From: JBGPRB01 sp964422155
Lineage (GTDB): Bacteria; Chloroflexota; Dehalococcoidia; Dehalococcoidales; RBG-16-60-22
Reading direction: 5' to 3'
DNA: 21,742 nt
NCBI GenBank assembly: GCA_964422155.1
Contig: CAYQZZ010000035.1
Span: 1 to 21,742, forward strand
Positions 13,109-20,724 of the stretch are shown here, piece after piece (within the stretch, counting starts at the first letter, position 1; each line of letters starts with the position of its first letter). Below the pieces are notes generated by a model. That model was not told where the DNA came from and did no database searches. It saw only the letters and a list, made by a program, of their open reading frames with translations. Both the position numbers and the translations under genes were made by a program.

Positions 13109-14796
13109 TTCTTAATTTCCCCCAACGCCTTCTCCAGCTCACTGCAAAGTCTTTCATTTTTCATTCCTGAATCTATTACTGCCCACGGCAACTTTTGTGT
13201 TGTGTCCCATCTCTGGTTGACGTAATAATCAATATCCAGTTGGTGTGCCTCTACTACCTTGCGCCAGCCGGATAGTGAAATATCTGGCATATCCGCCAGA
13301 GCCATGGCGAGTCTTTCATCGCCGCGGGACAGCACTCCCTGAATCTGGCTCCAGGCGGGGCTTTCCTCGTTAAGCTTGATGCCTTTCAGGGGCAGGCTGC
13401 TCCTCAGTATTGACAGGCGGCGATTCAATGTTTCCTGGGGCGCCATGGGCAGCCACTGGAAGGGCGTGCCGGCTTTAGGCACGAAAGGGGCGGCGTTGAG
13501 GGTAATATGCATACTGCTCTGCCGGCGGTCGAGCCTGTCTTTTATAGCCAGAGTCAGTTTAACAATATCTTCAACGTCTTCATCGGTCTCGGTCGGCAGG
13601 CCGATGATGAAATAGAGCTTGAGCTGTGTGAAGCGGTTCCCGGCAATCCTGTCAGCTACCGCCAGGATATCGTCTTCGGAGATGCCTTTGTTTATCGCCT
13701 GGCGCAGGCGCTGGGAGCCGGCCTCGGGGGCGATGGTAATGGTTTGAGCCTTGCCTCGGACAAGCTCTCCGATGATATCGCTGGAGAGGGTGTCTAGCCG
13801 CAGCGAACTGATAGATATCTCGGCATTGAGTTTATGCAAACCGTCAAGCAGTTCATTTATTTGGGGGTGGTCAGTGACAGCCGGGCCGACCAGCCCGACG
13901 CGTCTCCGGGAGTGCAATCCCTCCCATGCCTGCTTGATTATCTTCTCCACAGAGCGAAAGCGCATGGGGGCGAAAGCGGTATTGACCAGACAGAAGCGGC
14001 AGCCCCGCTGACAGCCCCGCTCCACTTCGATAAGATATAAGTCCCCCAGTTCCGTATCCGGCGTAAGCACCACCGACGCAACGGCAAAGTCGTCCAAATT
14101 TGTCGTCCACTGGCGGCCTACGGGAGTTGCCGTGGGCAAAACCGGCACATAAATTCCGGGTAACGCTGCTAACGCCTGTAAAAGCTCAGCGTGAGGGCCA
14201 CCGATGCCTGCGAAAAGCACCGGGAGCATGGCAGGCAGTATCGGTTCGGCCTCACCGATGCAAAGGCAATCGAAAAACGGGGCGAGCGGCATGGGGTTGG
14301 CGGTGATACATGGTCCTCCGGCGATAATCAGGGGATGCCTTTCGTCACGGTCGGCAGCGAAGAGAGGTATGCCACTGGCTTTAAGGATATTGACGACGTT
14401 GAAGTAGTCCAGCTCGTAAGAAATCGAGAAGGCGAGAACGGCGAAATCAGACAATGGTCTTCCCGATTCGATAGCGGCGGGAGCGTTTTTGTCCTGTGTA
14501 TCCAGGAAGACCCTTTCGCAGACGACCCTGAGGTTGTTGTTTAACAGTTTATAGATGGCATGAATCCCCAGGTTGGACATGCCAAGGTAGTAGGAATTCG
14601 GATAGATGAGGGCTACCGGCAATCTCCCGCCCCAGTCCTTGACGATGGTGCCTTCTTCGCGGGAAAACCGTCCGCCGGCACGACCCTTTGTCTCCGTTTT
14701 CCTGGCTTTGTCCCTCATCAGTTGCCTTAAGGCTTCAAGCTGTTTCCAGCAAGTTTGTTTATCAACCTCACCCCCTGTTTTCCCTTCTCTTGTCAA
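13105..14796 (-). CDS. Radical SAM protein with B12-binding-like N-terminal domain
   Basis: Up to 563 residues. The N-terminal half (RLPVALIYPNSYYLGMSNLG, then FAVLAFSISYELDYFNVVNI, IIAGGPCITANPMPLAPFFD and CIGEAEPILP) follows the cobalamin-binding-type fold seen in many radical SAM enzymes. The cluster motif VERGCQRGCRFCLV places Cys262, Cys266 and Cys269 for the [4Fe-4S] cluster that cleaves S-adenosylmethionine. Later segments (ITIAPEAGSQRLRQAINKGI and KLYFIIGLPTETDEDVEDIV) complete the radical SAM barrel. The substrate is unknown. The frame opens with TTG at 14796, but the first ~9 codons lie within a dispersed inverted repeat and no ribosome site is seen, so the true start may be as late as the ATG at 14718. 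It is downstream of the NYN gene and coupled to the broken hypothetical gene. Confidence 0.88.
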   Translation of the reverse strand: MTREGKTGGEVDKQTCWKQLEALRQLMRDKARKTETKGRAGGRFSREEGTIVKDWGGRLPVALIYPNSYYLGMSNLGIHAIYKLLNNNLRVVCERVFLDTQDKNAPAAIESGRPLSDFAVLAFSISYELDYFNVVNILKASGIPLFAADRDERHPLIIAGGPCITANPMPLAPFFDCLCIGEAEPILPAMLPVLFAGIGGPHAELLQALAALPGIYVPVLPTATPVGRQWTTNLDDFAVASVVLTPDTELGDLYLIEVERGCQRGCRFCLVNTAFAPMRFRSVEKIIKQAWEGLHSRRRVGLVGPAVTDHPQINELLDGLHKLNAEISISSLRLDTLSSDIIGELVRGKAQTITIAPEAGSQRLRQAINKGISEDDILAVADRIAGNRFTQLKLYFIIGLPTETDEDVEDIVKLTLAIKDRLDRRQSSMHITLNAAPFVPKAGTPFQWLPMAPQETLNRRLSILRSSLPLKGIKLNEESPAWSQIQGVLSRGDERLAMALADMPDISLSGWRKVVEAHQLDIDYYVNQRWDTTQKLPWAVIDSGMKNERLCSELEKALGEIKK

Positions 14797-14814
14797 GGGA
14801 AGGAGGTCAGGGGG
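14771..14814. repeat. Nested inverted repeat (dispersed intergenic element)
   Basis: CCCCCTG (14771-14777) with CAGGGGG (14808-14814) encloses TCCCTT (14781-14786) with AAGGGA (14795-14800). The phrase recurs in altered form at 20566-20606, so it appears to be a family of intergenic hairpins in this genome. It overlaps the first codons of the longest radical SAM frame. Confidence 0.6.
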
Positions 14815-14832
14815 ATGGGTTAATAAATGTGC

Positions 14833-15363
14833 TTATTTCCAGCAGTCTTTGAGCAGCCGGGCGTTAATAGCTATCACCATGTCGGCGGATGCCCTCAGTT
14901 GCTGGGAAGTACCCTGCTTGCCGAACAGGGCGACCTCGACGTGCTTACCATTATCCTTAACGGCCTGGACGGCACCGGCGAAATCGTTATCGCCAGCCAC
15001 GAGAATAGCAACATCATAATTGTTTTTATAACTGTGGGTTATCATATCCGTGGCCAGCTGGACATCGGTGCCTTTTTCATAGGGGGGAACGCTGGGCCAG
15101 TTGGTATAGACCAGGCGTCCCAGGCGCAGTTCAGTATAAGGTATGGCGTTAATGCCGGCGAAGAAAGCCTGCTGTTGCTTGTAAAGCTCGGGCTCCTGCT
15201 TCTGTCCCACTCTGGCGTTATAATAATAGATTCTAATCAACTGGCGTCTGTGTATAATTTTACGGCAAAATTTGCCAAGGTCGAGGTCGGTCCTGTTGAA
15301 GTGATTTTTCAGGGAATGGTAAAGATTGCTACCATCAACAAATATCATCACCCTCTCCCCCAT
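14833..15363 (-). CDS. NYN-domain (LabA/DUF88-like) PIN-fold nuclease
   Basis: A 176-residue protein of the NYN family, PIN-like metal-dependent ribonucleases. Acidic residues expected for the active site are in place: Asp10 in MIFVDGSNLYHS, Asp100 and Asp106 in EKGTDVQLATDMI, Asp125 and Asp127 in LVAGDNDFAG. The C-terminal segment EVALFGKQGTSQQLRASADM is the typical final strand-helix of the domain. The start ATG at 15363 has an excellent ribosome site AGGAGG at 15370-15375 (6 bases spacing). A TATAAT-like box on the same strand (15410-15415) may be its -10. It is the first gene of a minus-strand group with the radical SAM gene, although a repeat element sits between them. RNA turnover or processing is the family role; the target is unknown. 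Confidence 0.9.
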   Translation of the reverse strand: MGERVMIFVDGSNLYHSLKNHFNRTDLDLGKFCRKIIHRRQLIRIYYYNARVGQKQEPELYKQQQAFFAGINAIPYTELRLGRLVYTNWPSVPPYEKGTDVQLATDMITHSYKNNYDVAILVAGDNDFAGAVQAVKDNGKHVEVALFGKQGTSQQLRASADMVIAINARLLKDCWK

Positions 15364-15455
15364 AATTTGCCTCCTTCATTATGATAAATAGAATAACTCT
15401 TCTGTTTATATTATATCTTTTTTATGTTAAGATTGCGACTTTGCATAGACTTTGT

Positions 15456-15485
15456 TTGCCTGAGGCTGAGAGCGAATGCTATAAT
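15456..15485 (+). promoter_or_regulatory. Probable promoter of the gatC operon
   Basis: TTGCCT (15456-15461), 18-base spacer, TATAAT (15480-15485); start expected near 15492. The weak -35 and long spacer make it a less certain call than the other promoters here. Confidence 0.6.
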
Positions 15486-15496
15486 TGGCGAGTAAT

Positions 15497-15515
15497 CCTT
15501 CCGGGCATCGGAAGG
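15497..15515 (+). promoter_or_regulatory. Leader hairpin before gatC
   Basis: CCTTCCG (15497-15503) and CGGAAGG (15509-15515) form a perfect 7-bp stem with a 5-base loop, at the predicted 5' end of the gatC message. No T-run follows, so it may protect the 5' end and is not a terminator. Confidence 0.5.
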
Positions 15516-15543
15516 ACGTAAAAGGTGATTCCGGGGGTTATAT

Positions 15544-15831
15544 ATGAAGCTCAGTCGAGAAGAAGTGCTGCACATCGCCCGCCTGGCCCGGCTCGGTCTG
15601 ACCGAGGCCGAGATTACCCGTCTCAGCGAGCAGTTATCCAACATCCTCGAAAACTTTGAGATACTACAGCAGGTAGACACGACGGATGTCCCTCCCACGG
15701 CACAGTCGGTGGCACTCCAGAGCGTCATGAGGGAAGACGAGGTGACTCCCTCTCTACCGTCGGACGATATCCTGGCCAATGCACCGCGGCGGGAGGGCGA
15801 CTGCTTTAGAGTCAGGGCGGTGCTCGAATAA
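15544..15831 (+). CDS. gatC: Asp-tRNA(Asn)/Glu-tRNA(Gln) amidotransferase subunit C
   Basis: A 95-residue belt subunit that wraps GatA and stabilises the GatCAB complex, which converts mischarged Glu-tRNA(Gln) or Asp-tRNA(Asn) to the amide form. The family pattern is plain: LSREEVLHIARLARLGLTEA, then EQLSNILENFEILQQVDTTD, V-x-P-T-A-x-S-V, REDEVTPSLPSDDILANAP and a C-terminal FRVRAVLE. The ATG follows GGGGG at ~6 bases. It is the first gene of a three-gene run with a PH-like membrane protein and gatA. No gatB lies in the window. Confidence 0.96.
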   Translation: MKLSREEVLHIARLARLGLTEAEITRLSEQLSNILENFEILQQVDTTDVPPTAQSVALQSVMREDEVTPSLPSDDILANAPRREGDCFRVRAVLE

Positions 15832-15851
15832 TTTATTAGCGGGAGGTCGCA

Positions 15852-16307
15852 GTGAAAATGGAAAGAGTATTCGGTATTATCCCGGCTTCTTCAGGGCCTT
15901 TCATCTTTATCTGGGTCATCAGTCTCATATTAATCGTTGTCATCGGCCTGCTTGTATATGTAGGTTACTCATCACGGCATATCAGCTTTGCGGTAAATGA
16001 CCAGGGGCTGCGCATCGGCCCCGGCTTCTATGGTCGTTTTATCCCGAAGGAAGATATCAATGCGGAAGGTGTCAAGGTAATCAATCTGAATACCGACTCC
16101 GAATTCAAGCCGAAGTGGCGGACGAACGGCGCCGGACTGCCTGGTTATGCCGCAGGCTGGTTCAAACTGCAGAATAAGGAGAAGGCTTTACTGTTCGTCA
16201 CCGACCGCTCCAGCGTGGTGTACATACCGACCAATAAGGACTATTCGGTGCTGTTGAGTGTCAGAGAGGCCGAAGATTTCGTCAATTTAATGAAGCACTG
16301 GGATTGA
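15852..16307 (+). CDS. Membrane-anchored bacterial PH-like domain protein
   Basis: A 151-residue protein with one N-terminal membrane helix (about residues 18-40: FIWVISLILIVVIGLLVYVG) and a soluble C-terminal domain (ISFAVNDQGLRI, then GAGLPGYAAGWFKLQNKEKA, LLFVTDRSSVVYIPTNKDYS and VLLSVREAEDFV). The strand pattern and the T-D-x-x-x-V-V-Y-I-P-T phrase resemble bacterial PH domain proteins. Starts at GTG 15852 and ATG 15858 both fit the GGGAGG site at 15841-15846. It sits between gatC and gatA with gaps of 20 and 21 bp, an unusual insertion into the gat operon. The function is unknown. Confidence 0.75.
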   Translation: MKMERVFGIIPASSGPFIFIWVISLILIVVIGLLVYVGYSSRHISFAVNDQGLRIGPGFYGRFIPKEDINAEGVKVINLNTDSEFKPKWRTNGAGLPGYAAGWFKLQNKEKALLFVTDRSSVVYIPTNKDYSVLLSVREAEDFVNLMKHWD

Positions 16308-16328
16308 TAAAAATAGGCAGATACGAAT

Positions 16329-17771
16329 ATGCAGGTTACGATACATGAAGCCAGCCGGCTTTTAAAGGAAAAGAAAATATCATCGATAGAACTGACGAGA
16401 GACTACTTGGAACGCATCCGTCAGCTTGAGCCAAAGGTCCGTGCCTTCGTGACGGTCACCGATGAGCTTGCCCTGGAGCAGGCGCGGCAGGCCGACGAGC
16501 TTATCGCGGCGGGTAAGGTCAATCCCCTGACCGGGATTCCGATTGCCATCAAGGACGTCATCTGTACCCGCGGGATAAAGACGACATGCTCTTCAAAGAT
16601 GCTGGAAAATTTCGTGCCGCCTTATGACGCCACGGTCATGGAAAAACTTAATACCTGCGGCGCGGTGATGGTGGGCAAAGCCAACATGGATGAGTTCGCC
16701 ATGGGCTCGTCCACGGAGAACTCGGCGCTGTTCGTGACCCATAATCCGTGGGACCTGAGTCGCGTGCCCGGCGGCTCGAGCGGTGGGTCGGCGGTAGCTG
16801 TGGCGGCCGGCGAAGCCGTCTGCGCTTTAGGCTCGGACACCGGCGGCAGTATCCGCCAGCCGGCGGGCTTTTGCAGCGTCGTCGGCCTGAAACCGACCTA
16901 CGGACGGGTGAGCCGCTACGGGCTGGTCGCTTTCGCTTCCTCCCTCGACCAGATAGGGCCGCTGACGCAGGATGTGACCGACTGCGCCCTGTTGCTTAAC
17001 GCTATCGCCGGTCATGACCGGCGGGACTCTACGTCCGTTCCCGAGCCGGTGCCCGATTATACCCAGTGTTTGAAAACCGATTTGAAAGGGCTGCGCCTGG
17101 GCATTCCCAAGGAGTACTACGTCGAGGGGATGCAGCCGGAGGTGGCGGTGGCGATGAAGTCGGCCATCAAAAAGCTGGAAGAACTGGGCGCTATTATTGA
17201 AGACGTATCGCTGCCCCACACCCCCTATGTCCTGGCGGTCTACTATATCATCGCCCCAAGCGAGGCCTCGGCCAACCTGGCGCGCTATGACGGCGTCAAG
17301 TACGGCTATTCCTACAAGGGCGACACCATGTGGGAGTCCATGGAAAAGACGCGCGAGAACGGCTTCGGGCCGGAGGTGAAGCGGAGAATCATGATTGGCA
17401 CCTATGCCCTTTCCGCCGGCTACTACGATGCCTGGTACGTTAAAGCCCAGAAGGTACGCACATTGATAAGGCGCGAGTTCGATGCCGTCTTCGAGAAATG
17501 CGATGCCCTGATAACCCCCACCTCCCCCACCGTCCCCTTCAAGATAGGGGAAAAGACGGACGACCCCCTCGCCATGTACCTGAGCGATATCTGTACGCTG
17601 CCCATAAATATTGCCGGTGTTCCTGCCATTTCAATACCCGCAGGATTTGCCGATGGACTGCCCATAGGGATGCAGGTTATCAGCAAGCACTTTAGAGAGG
17701 AAACACTTTTAAGGGTAGCCTACGCCTACGAGCAGGCGACGGAGTGGCATAAGAGACGGGCGAGGATATAG
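16329..17771 (+). CDS. gatA: Asp-tRNA(Asn)/Glu-tRNA(Gln) amidotransferase subunit A
   Basis: A 480-residue amidase-family subunit that hydrolyses glutamine and passes ammonia to GatB. The Ser-cisSer-Lys triad is intact: Lys75 in GIPIAIKDV, Ser150 in VPGGSSGGSAVAV, Ser174 in DTGGSIRQPAGF. The phrases GLKPTYGRVSRYGLVAFASS and C-terminal GLPIGMQVISKHFREETLL are typical of bacterial GatA, and the length is normal. It is the third gene of the run after gatC and the PH-like gene, 21 bp after the latter. GatB must be encoded elsewhere; the stand-alone yqeY in this window is not a substitute, since it lacks the catalytic part. Confidence 0.97.
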   Translation: MQVTIHEASRLLKEKKISSIELTRDYLERIRQLEPKVRAFVTVTDELALEQARQADELIAAGKVNPLTGIPIAIKDVICTRGIKTTCSSKMLENFVPPYDATVMEKLNTCGAVMVGKANMDEFAMGSSTENSALFVTHNPWDLSRVPGGSSGGSAVAVAAGEAVCALGSDTGGSIRQPAGFCSVVGLKPTYGRVSRYGLVAFASSLDQIGPLTQDVTDCALLLNAIAGHDRRDSTSVPEPVPDYTQCLKTDLKGLRLGIPKEYYVEGMQPEVAVAMKSAIKKLEELGAIIEDVSLPHTPYVLAVYYIIAPSEASANLARYDGVKYGYSYKGDTMWESMEKTRENGFGPEVKRRIMIGTYALSAGYYDAWYVKAQKVRTLIRREFDAVFEKCDALITPTSPTVPFKIGEKTDDPLAMYLSDICTLPINIAGVPAISIPAGFADGLPIGMQVISKHFREETLLRVAYAYEQATEWHKRRARI

Positions 17772-17803
17772 GAACATAATAGAATAATAATCAAGAGGGT
17801 GCA

Positions 17804-18397
17804 ATGGTTGAAAAGAAGCATCATGCTTCTCAATCCAAGAAATTATACAAAATGGAAACTTGGGAATTTATCGCTCAAGATGAAAAGACACCCGATGGCT
17901 ATTGGGGAGAGTACGACGATGGAAAATTCTACACGTATCGCTGTCGTTCAGGCAGAATCGAACGGAGAACTTTCTTCAGCAGTCTCCCTGATAATGCTAA
18001 ACCTTCTGAAGTTACTGAGGTATATTGGTTAGTTGCTGAAAGGAGGAGTGGGAAATATCCCATCCCCACAAAAAATTGCGGTAAATGGCTTATCTTTATA
18101 GATAAAAGTGATGTCAATGAAATGTGGGCTAAAATCAAAAAAGCCACAGAAGAGGGTAAATTGGGTAACGCCTCGAAGGTTGCAACGGCAAAGCCAAGCC
18201 CATTAGGGGAACAAGATACAAAAGTCATATGTGTTTATACATACGATTGGACAGATGATAAAGATGTAAAAAGGATTCGTGAGGAGCTTAAAAAACTTGG
18301 TATGGTAAATAAAATACCTTACAAATCTGACGAAGATACATTAAGCGGAAAATATAGAGCAACAGGACATACAAGAATTAGTAAGTATTACGAATAG
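17804..18397 (+). CDS. DUF1917 / Bles03-like protein (putative phosphothreonine-lyase fold)
   Basis: A 197-residue protein. The C-terminal half (GKWLIFIDKSDVNEMWAKIK, then TEEGKLGNASKVATAKP, VICVYTYDWTDDKDVKRIRE and KYRATGHTRISKYYE) matches my recollection of the DUF1917/UPF0696 family, called Bles03 in animals and often annotated as putative phosphothreonine lyase domain proteins. The N-terminal ~90 residues (MVEKKHHASQ, TYRCRSGRIERRTFFSS) are less conserved. Whether bacterial members have lyase activity is not known to me. It is 32 bp after gatA on the same strand but distinctly more AT-rich, and it is followed by a repeat cluster, so it may be a later insertion. The ATG at 17804 is preceded by GAGGG. 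Confidence 0.7.
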   Translation: MVEKKHHASQSKKLYKMETWEFIAQDEKTPDGYWGEYDDGKFYTYRCRSGRIERRTFFSSLPDNAKPSEVTEVYWLVAERRSGKYPIPTKNCGKWLIFIDKSDVNEMWAKIKKATEEGKLGNASKVATAKPSPLGEQDTKVICVYTYDWTDDKDVKRIREELKKLGMVNKIPYKSDEDTLSGKYRATGHTRISKYYE

Positions 18398-18463
18398 TTT
18401 TTGGTAATGTATTGTATCAGGTATTTAGGCGTTTAAGAGGGGCACCAGCCTTTTTGAAAATCC

Positions 18464-18593
18464 CTCTTGTCCCCCATGCCTTCGCCGGAGCGGCTACGCG
18501 CAGGCAGGTTTTACGAAAGGGGGAAGTTTACGTTGGCTGGATTCCCGCCTGCGCGGGAATGACAAACTTAGGAGGGGGAACACAAGGGGGTGG
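18464..18593. repeat. Cluster of dispersed repeats with inverted ends
   Basis: The intergenic stretch holds ATTCCCGC-CTGC-GCGGGAAT (18541-18560), a hairpin of a kind repeated in many bacterial genomes. CGCGCAGGC (18497-18505) is the exact reverse complement of GCCTGCGCG (18547-18555). Outer sequences CCCTCTTGTCCCCC (near 18464) and the GGGGGAACACAAGGGGG segment (near 18575-18591) are imperfect inverted copies. It looks like a small mobile-repeat-type element of ~130 bp without coding capacity. Confidence 0.6.
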
Positions 18594-18596
18594 GGC

Positions 18597-18821
18597 TTGA
18601 ATAACCTCATCGTAAAATGTTACTCTGGACATACGTATGCCGAAGAGCCGCGCTCTTTCCGTTGGGCAGGGGTGGAATATAAGATTACGCAAATCGAGAG
18701 GGCATGGCGGGAACCGGGCGAAAGGCACTTCCTGGTAAGAACGGGGGATAACAAATTCTTCCAACTCTGCTATAATAATGTGAAAGATTTATGGACTGTG
18801 ACCGAGGTTGTGAGGAGGTAA
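18597..18821 (+). CDS. Small conserved protein of unknown function (DUF6504-like)
   Basis: A 74-residue protein: KCYSGHTYAEEPRSFRWAGV, then YKITQIERAWREPGERHFLV and a Trp-containing end WTVTEVVRR. The S-G-H-x-Y-A-E-x-P-R-S-F and E-W/R-E-P-G-x-R-H-F phrases recur in small bacterial proteins annotated as DUF6504 or unnamed; the assignment is from memory and only moderate. The start is TTG at 18597 with a G-rich ribosome site just upstream; no in-frame ATG exists nearby. The stop is 4 bases before the Lrp/AsnC start, so the two are probably co-translated. The role is unknown. Confidence 0.65.
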   Translation: MNNLIVKCYSGHTYAEEPRSFRWAGVEYKITQIERAWREPGERHFLVRTGDNKFFQLCYNNVKDLWTVTEVVRR

Positions 18822-18825
18822 GGAG

Positions 18826-19308
18826 ATGTTAAAGGATATATTAAAGATACTGGAAAATGACGCCCGCACCACCGGCAAGCAGATAGCCACCATGACCGGC
18901 ACACCCGTCAGCGAAGTCAATAAAATCATCGAGCAGGCGGAGAAAGACAGGATTATCCTCAAATACAAGACGGTGATTAACTGGGACAGACTCGAGGACG
19001 AGCAGGTATGGGCGTTGATAGAGGTAAAGGTCAAACCGGAACCGGAGGTCGGCTTCGACTCCATCGCCGAGCGTATCGCCCGGTTCGAGCAGGTGCGCTC
19101 CCTTTTCCTTGCCTCCGGCACCTACGACCTGCTCGTGGTCGTCGTCGGTAAGTCCGAGCATAAGGTGGCGGACTTCGTCTCGCAGAATCTGGCCCATATC
19201 GAAGGTGTGCAGGGCACGGTCACCCATTTTGTGCTGAAACGTTATAAAGATGACGGCGAAATTCTAAACGGCGCGGAAGGGGTCAAGCGCCAGCCGGTAA
19301 TATTGTAG
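18826..19308 (+). CDS. Lrp/AsnC-family regulator
   Basis: A 160-residue protein with an N-terminal AsnC-type helix-turn-helix (residues 1-50: LKDILKILENDARTTGKQIA, then GTPVSEVNKIIEQAEKD) and a RAM ligand-binding domain (about 60-145: VWALIEVKVKPEPEVGFDSI, ARFEQVRSLFLASGTYDLLV, GVQGTVTHFVLKRYKDDG). Such proteins form octamers and sense amino acids. The location, 25 bp before an aminotransferase gene on the same strand, suggests it controls this gene or senses a related amino acid. The ribosome site AGGAG precedes the ATG. Confidence 0.93.
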   Translation: MLKDILKILENDARTTGKQIATMTGTPVSEVNKIIEQAEKDRIILKYKTVINWDRLEDEQVWALIEVKVKPEPEVGFDSIAERIARFEQVRSLFLASGTYDLLVVVVGKSEHKVADFVSQNLAHIEGVQGTVTHFVLKRYKDDGEILNGAEGVKRQPVIL

Positions 19309-19333
19309 GCCGGTCGTTGATATCGGGAGTGCT

Positions 19334-20542
19334 ATGTCCGTGAAGAAAACTGGTCAAACTATAAAACATCCTTCACAAAGTGAAGGATTAATCTCGGAGC
19401 GTACCAACCGCCTTTCGCCCTCCGGCATACGCAAGTTCTTCGACCTCCTGGATTCAATGGAAGGCGTCATTTCCCTGGGGGTCGGCGAACCCGACTACGC
19501 CACGCCCTGGCATATCAGCGAGGCGGCGGTCAAGAGCCTGGAGAAGGGCTACACCATGTACACCTCGAACTCGGGCATTCCCGAGCTGCGTGAGTTGACG
19601 GCCAAATACCTCAAAGAGAAGTATAGTATAGATTATGACCCCTTCGGGGAGATATTGATGACCGTGGGCGTCAGCGAGGCGCTGGACCTGGCGATGCGGG
19701 CGATTATTAATCCCGGCGATGAAGTTATTATGCCCGACCCCCATTATGTGGCCTATGACTCCTGCGTTATCCTCGCCGGCGGCGAGCCGGTTATGGTGCC
19801 GACCAGCCAGGAGAATAACTTTGAGATTGCCGCCGAGGACATCGAAGCAAAAATAACAGATAAGACCAAGGCGATACTGATTGGCTATCCCGCCAACCCT
19901 ACCGGGGCGGTGATGAGCCGGCAAAAGCTCCTGGACATCGCCGGAGTAGCCAGGCGCCACCAGCTTATGGTGATATCCGATGAGATTTATGCCCGGCTCG
20001 TGTACGGCGTGGAGCATACCTGTTTTACAGGCCTGCCGGGCGTAAGGGAAAACACTATCCTGCTGGGGGGCTTTTCCAAGGCCTACGCCATGACCGGGTG
20101 GCGCATCGGCTACGCGGTGGCGCCCAAAGAGATTATCGCGGCCATGACCAAGATTCACCAGTACACGATAATGAGTGCTCCCACCATGGCGCAGGTGGCC
20201 GCCATCGAAGCATTGAGGACCGGCGAACCGGACGTGATAGAGATGGTGGAGGACTACAACCGGCGGCGGCTCATCATTGTGAAGGGACTGGGCGATATCG
20301 GCCTGAGCTGCTTCGAACCGCATGGTGCTTTCTATGCCTTTCCATCCATTACCTGCACCGGCATGAAGTCGGAAGAGTTCTCGGAGAGGCTGCTCATGGA
20401 GGAAAAGGTAGCGGTGGTGCCCGGCTCGGCCTTCGGCCAGTGTGGAGAAGGTTACGTGCGCTGCTGCTATGCCACGTCACTGGCGGATATAGAAGAAGCC
20501 CTGATGCGGATGGGGCGGTTTGTGAAGAAGTACCGGAAGTAA
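19334..20542 (+). CDS. Class I/II PLP-dependent aminotransferase (AspC/AraT-like)
   Basis: A 402-residue fold-type I aminotransferase. Visible features are EGVISLGVGEPDYATP (substrate lid region), YTSNSGIPELRELTAKYL, the PLP-contacting PDPHYVAYDS, NPTG in GYPANPTGAV, SDEIYARLVY, and LLGGFSKAYAMTGWRIGYA with the Schiff-base Lys249. The C-terminal VVPGSAFGQCGEGYVRCCYA holds the carboxylate-binding Arg. This subgroup uses aspartate, aromatic amino acids or alanine with 2-oxoglutarate; the substrate cannot be fixed from sequence alone. It is the last gene of the three-gene run with the Lrp/AsnC regulator and is followed by a terminator-like hairpin. Confidence 0.95.
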   Translation: MSVKKTGQTIKHPSQSEGLISERTNRLSPSGIRKFFDLLDSMEGVISLGVGEPDYATPWHISEAAVKSLEKGYTMYTSNSGIPELRELTAKYLKEKYSIDYDPFGEILMTVGVSEALDLAMRAIINPGDEVIMPDPHYVAYDSCVILAGGEPVMVPTSQENNFEIAAEDIEAKITDKTKAILIGYPANPTGAVMSRQKLLDIAGVARRHQLMVISDEIYARLVYGVEHTCFTGLPGVRENTILLGGFSKAYAMTGWRIGYAVAPKEIIAAMTKIHQYTIMSAPTMAQVAAIEALRTGEPDVIEMVEDYNRRRLIIVKGLGDIGLSCFEPHGAFYAFPSITCTGMKSEEFSERLLMEEKVAVVPGSAFGQCGEGYVRCCYATSLADIEEALMRMGRFVKKYRK

Positions 20543-20571
20543 TTTATTTATAAGGTGACCTATCGCCCTGA

Positions 20572-20610
20572 CCCCCTTCCCTTAATACCAAGAGAAGGGG
20601 GTTAATATTT
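20572..20610 (+). terminator. Terminator-like hairpin after the aminotransferase gene
   Basis: CCCCCTTC (20572-20579) pairs with GAAGGGGG (20594-20601), followed by TTAATATTTT. The sequence is a relative of the element at 14771-14814, so a dispersed repeat appears to serve as terminator here. Confidence 0.65.
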
Positions 20611-20724
20611 TAAGAGAGGATAAGACCCTATTTTTTAATTAGATATCATTCTGAGTTATTTGTATAAATATAAATAAAGATGTAAATTATAATACAAACC
20701 TAATATGGTTATTTGGATAAGCAG

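Noticed and set aside
13871..14544. Several plus- and minus-strand frames of 68-117 codons within the radical SAM gene
   Set aside because: All overlap the conserved radical SAM frame with its intact CxxxCxxC motif and show no independent ribosome site or family.
19454..20323. 289-codon minus-strand frame inside the aminotransferase gene
   Set aside because: The plus-strand aminotransferase motifs are all intact; the reverse frame is His/Gly-rich nonsense typical of GC-rich shadows.
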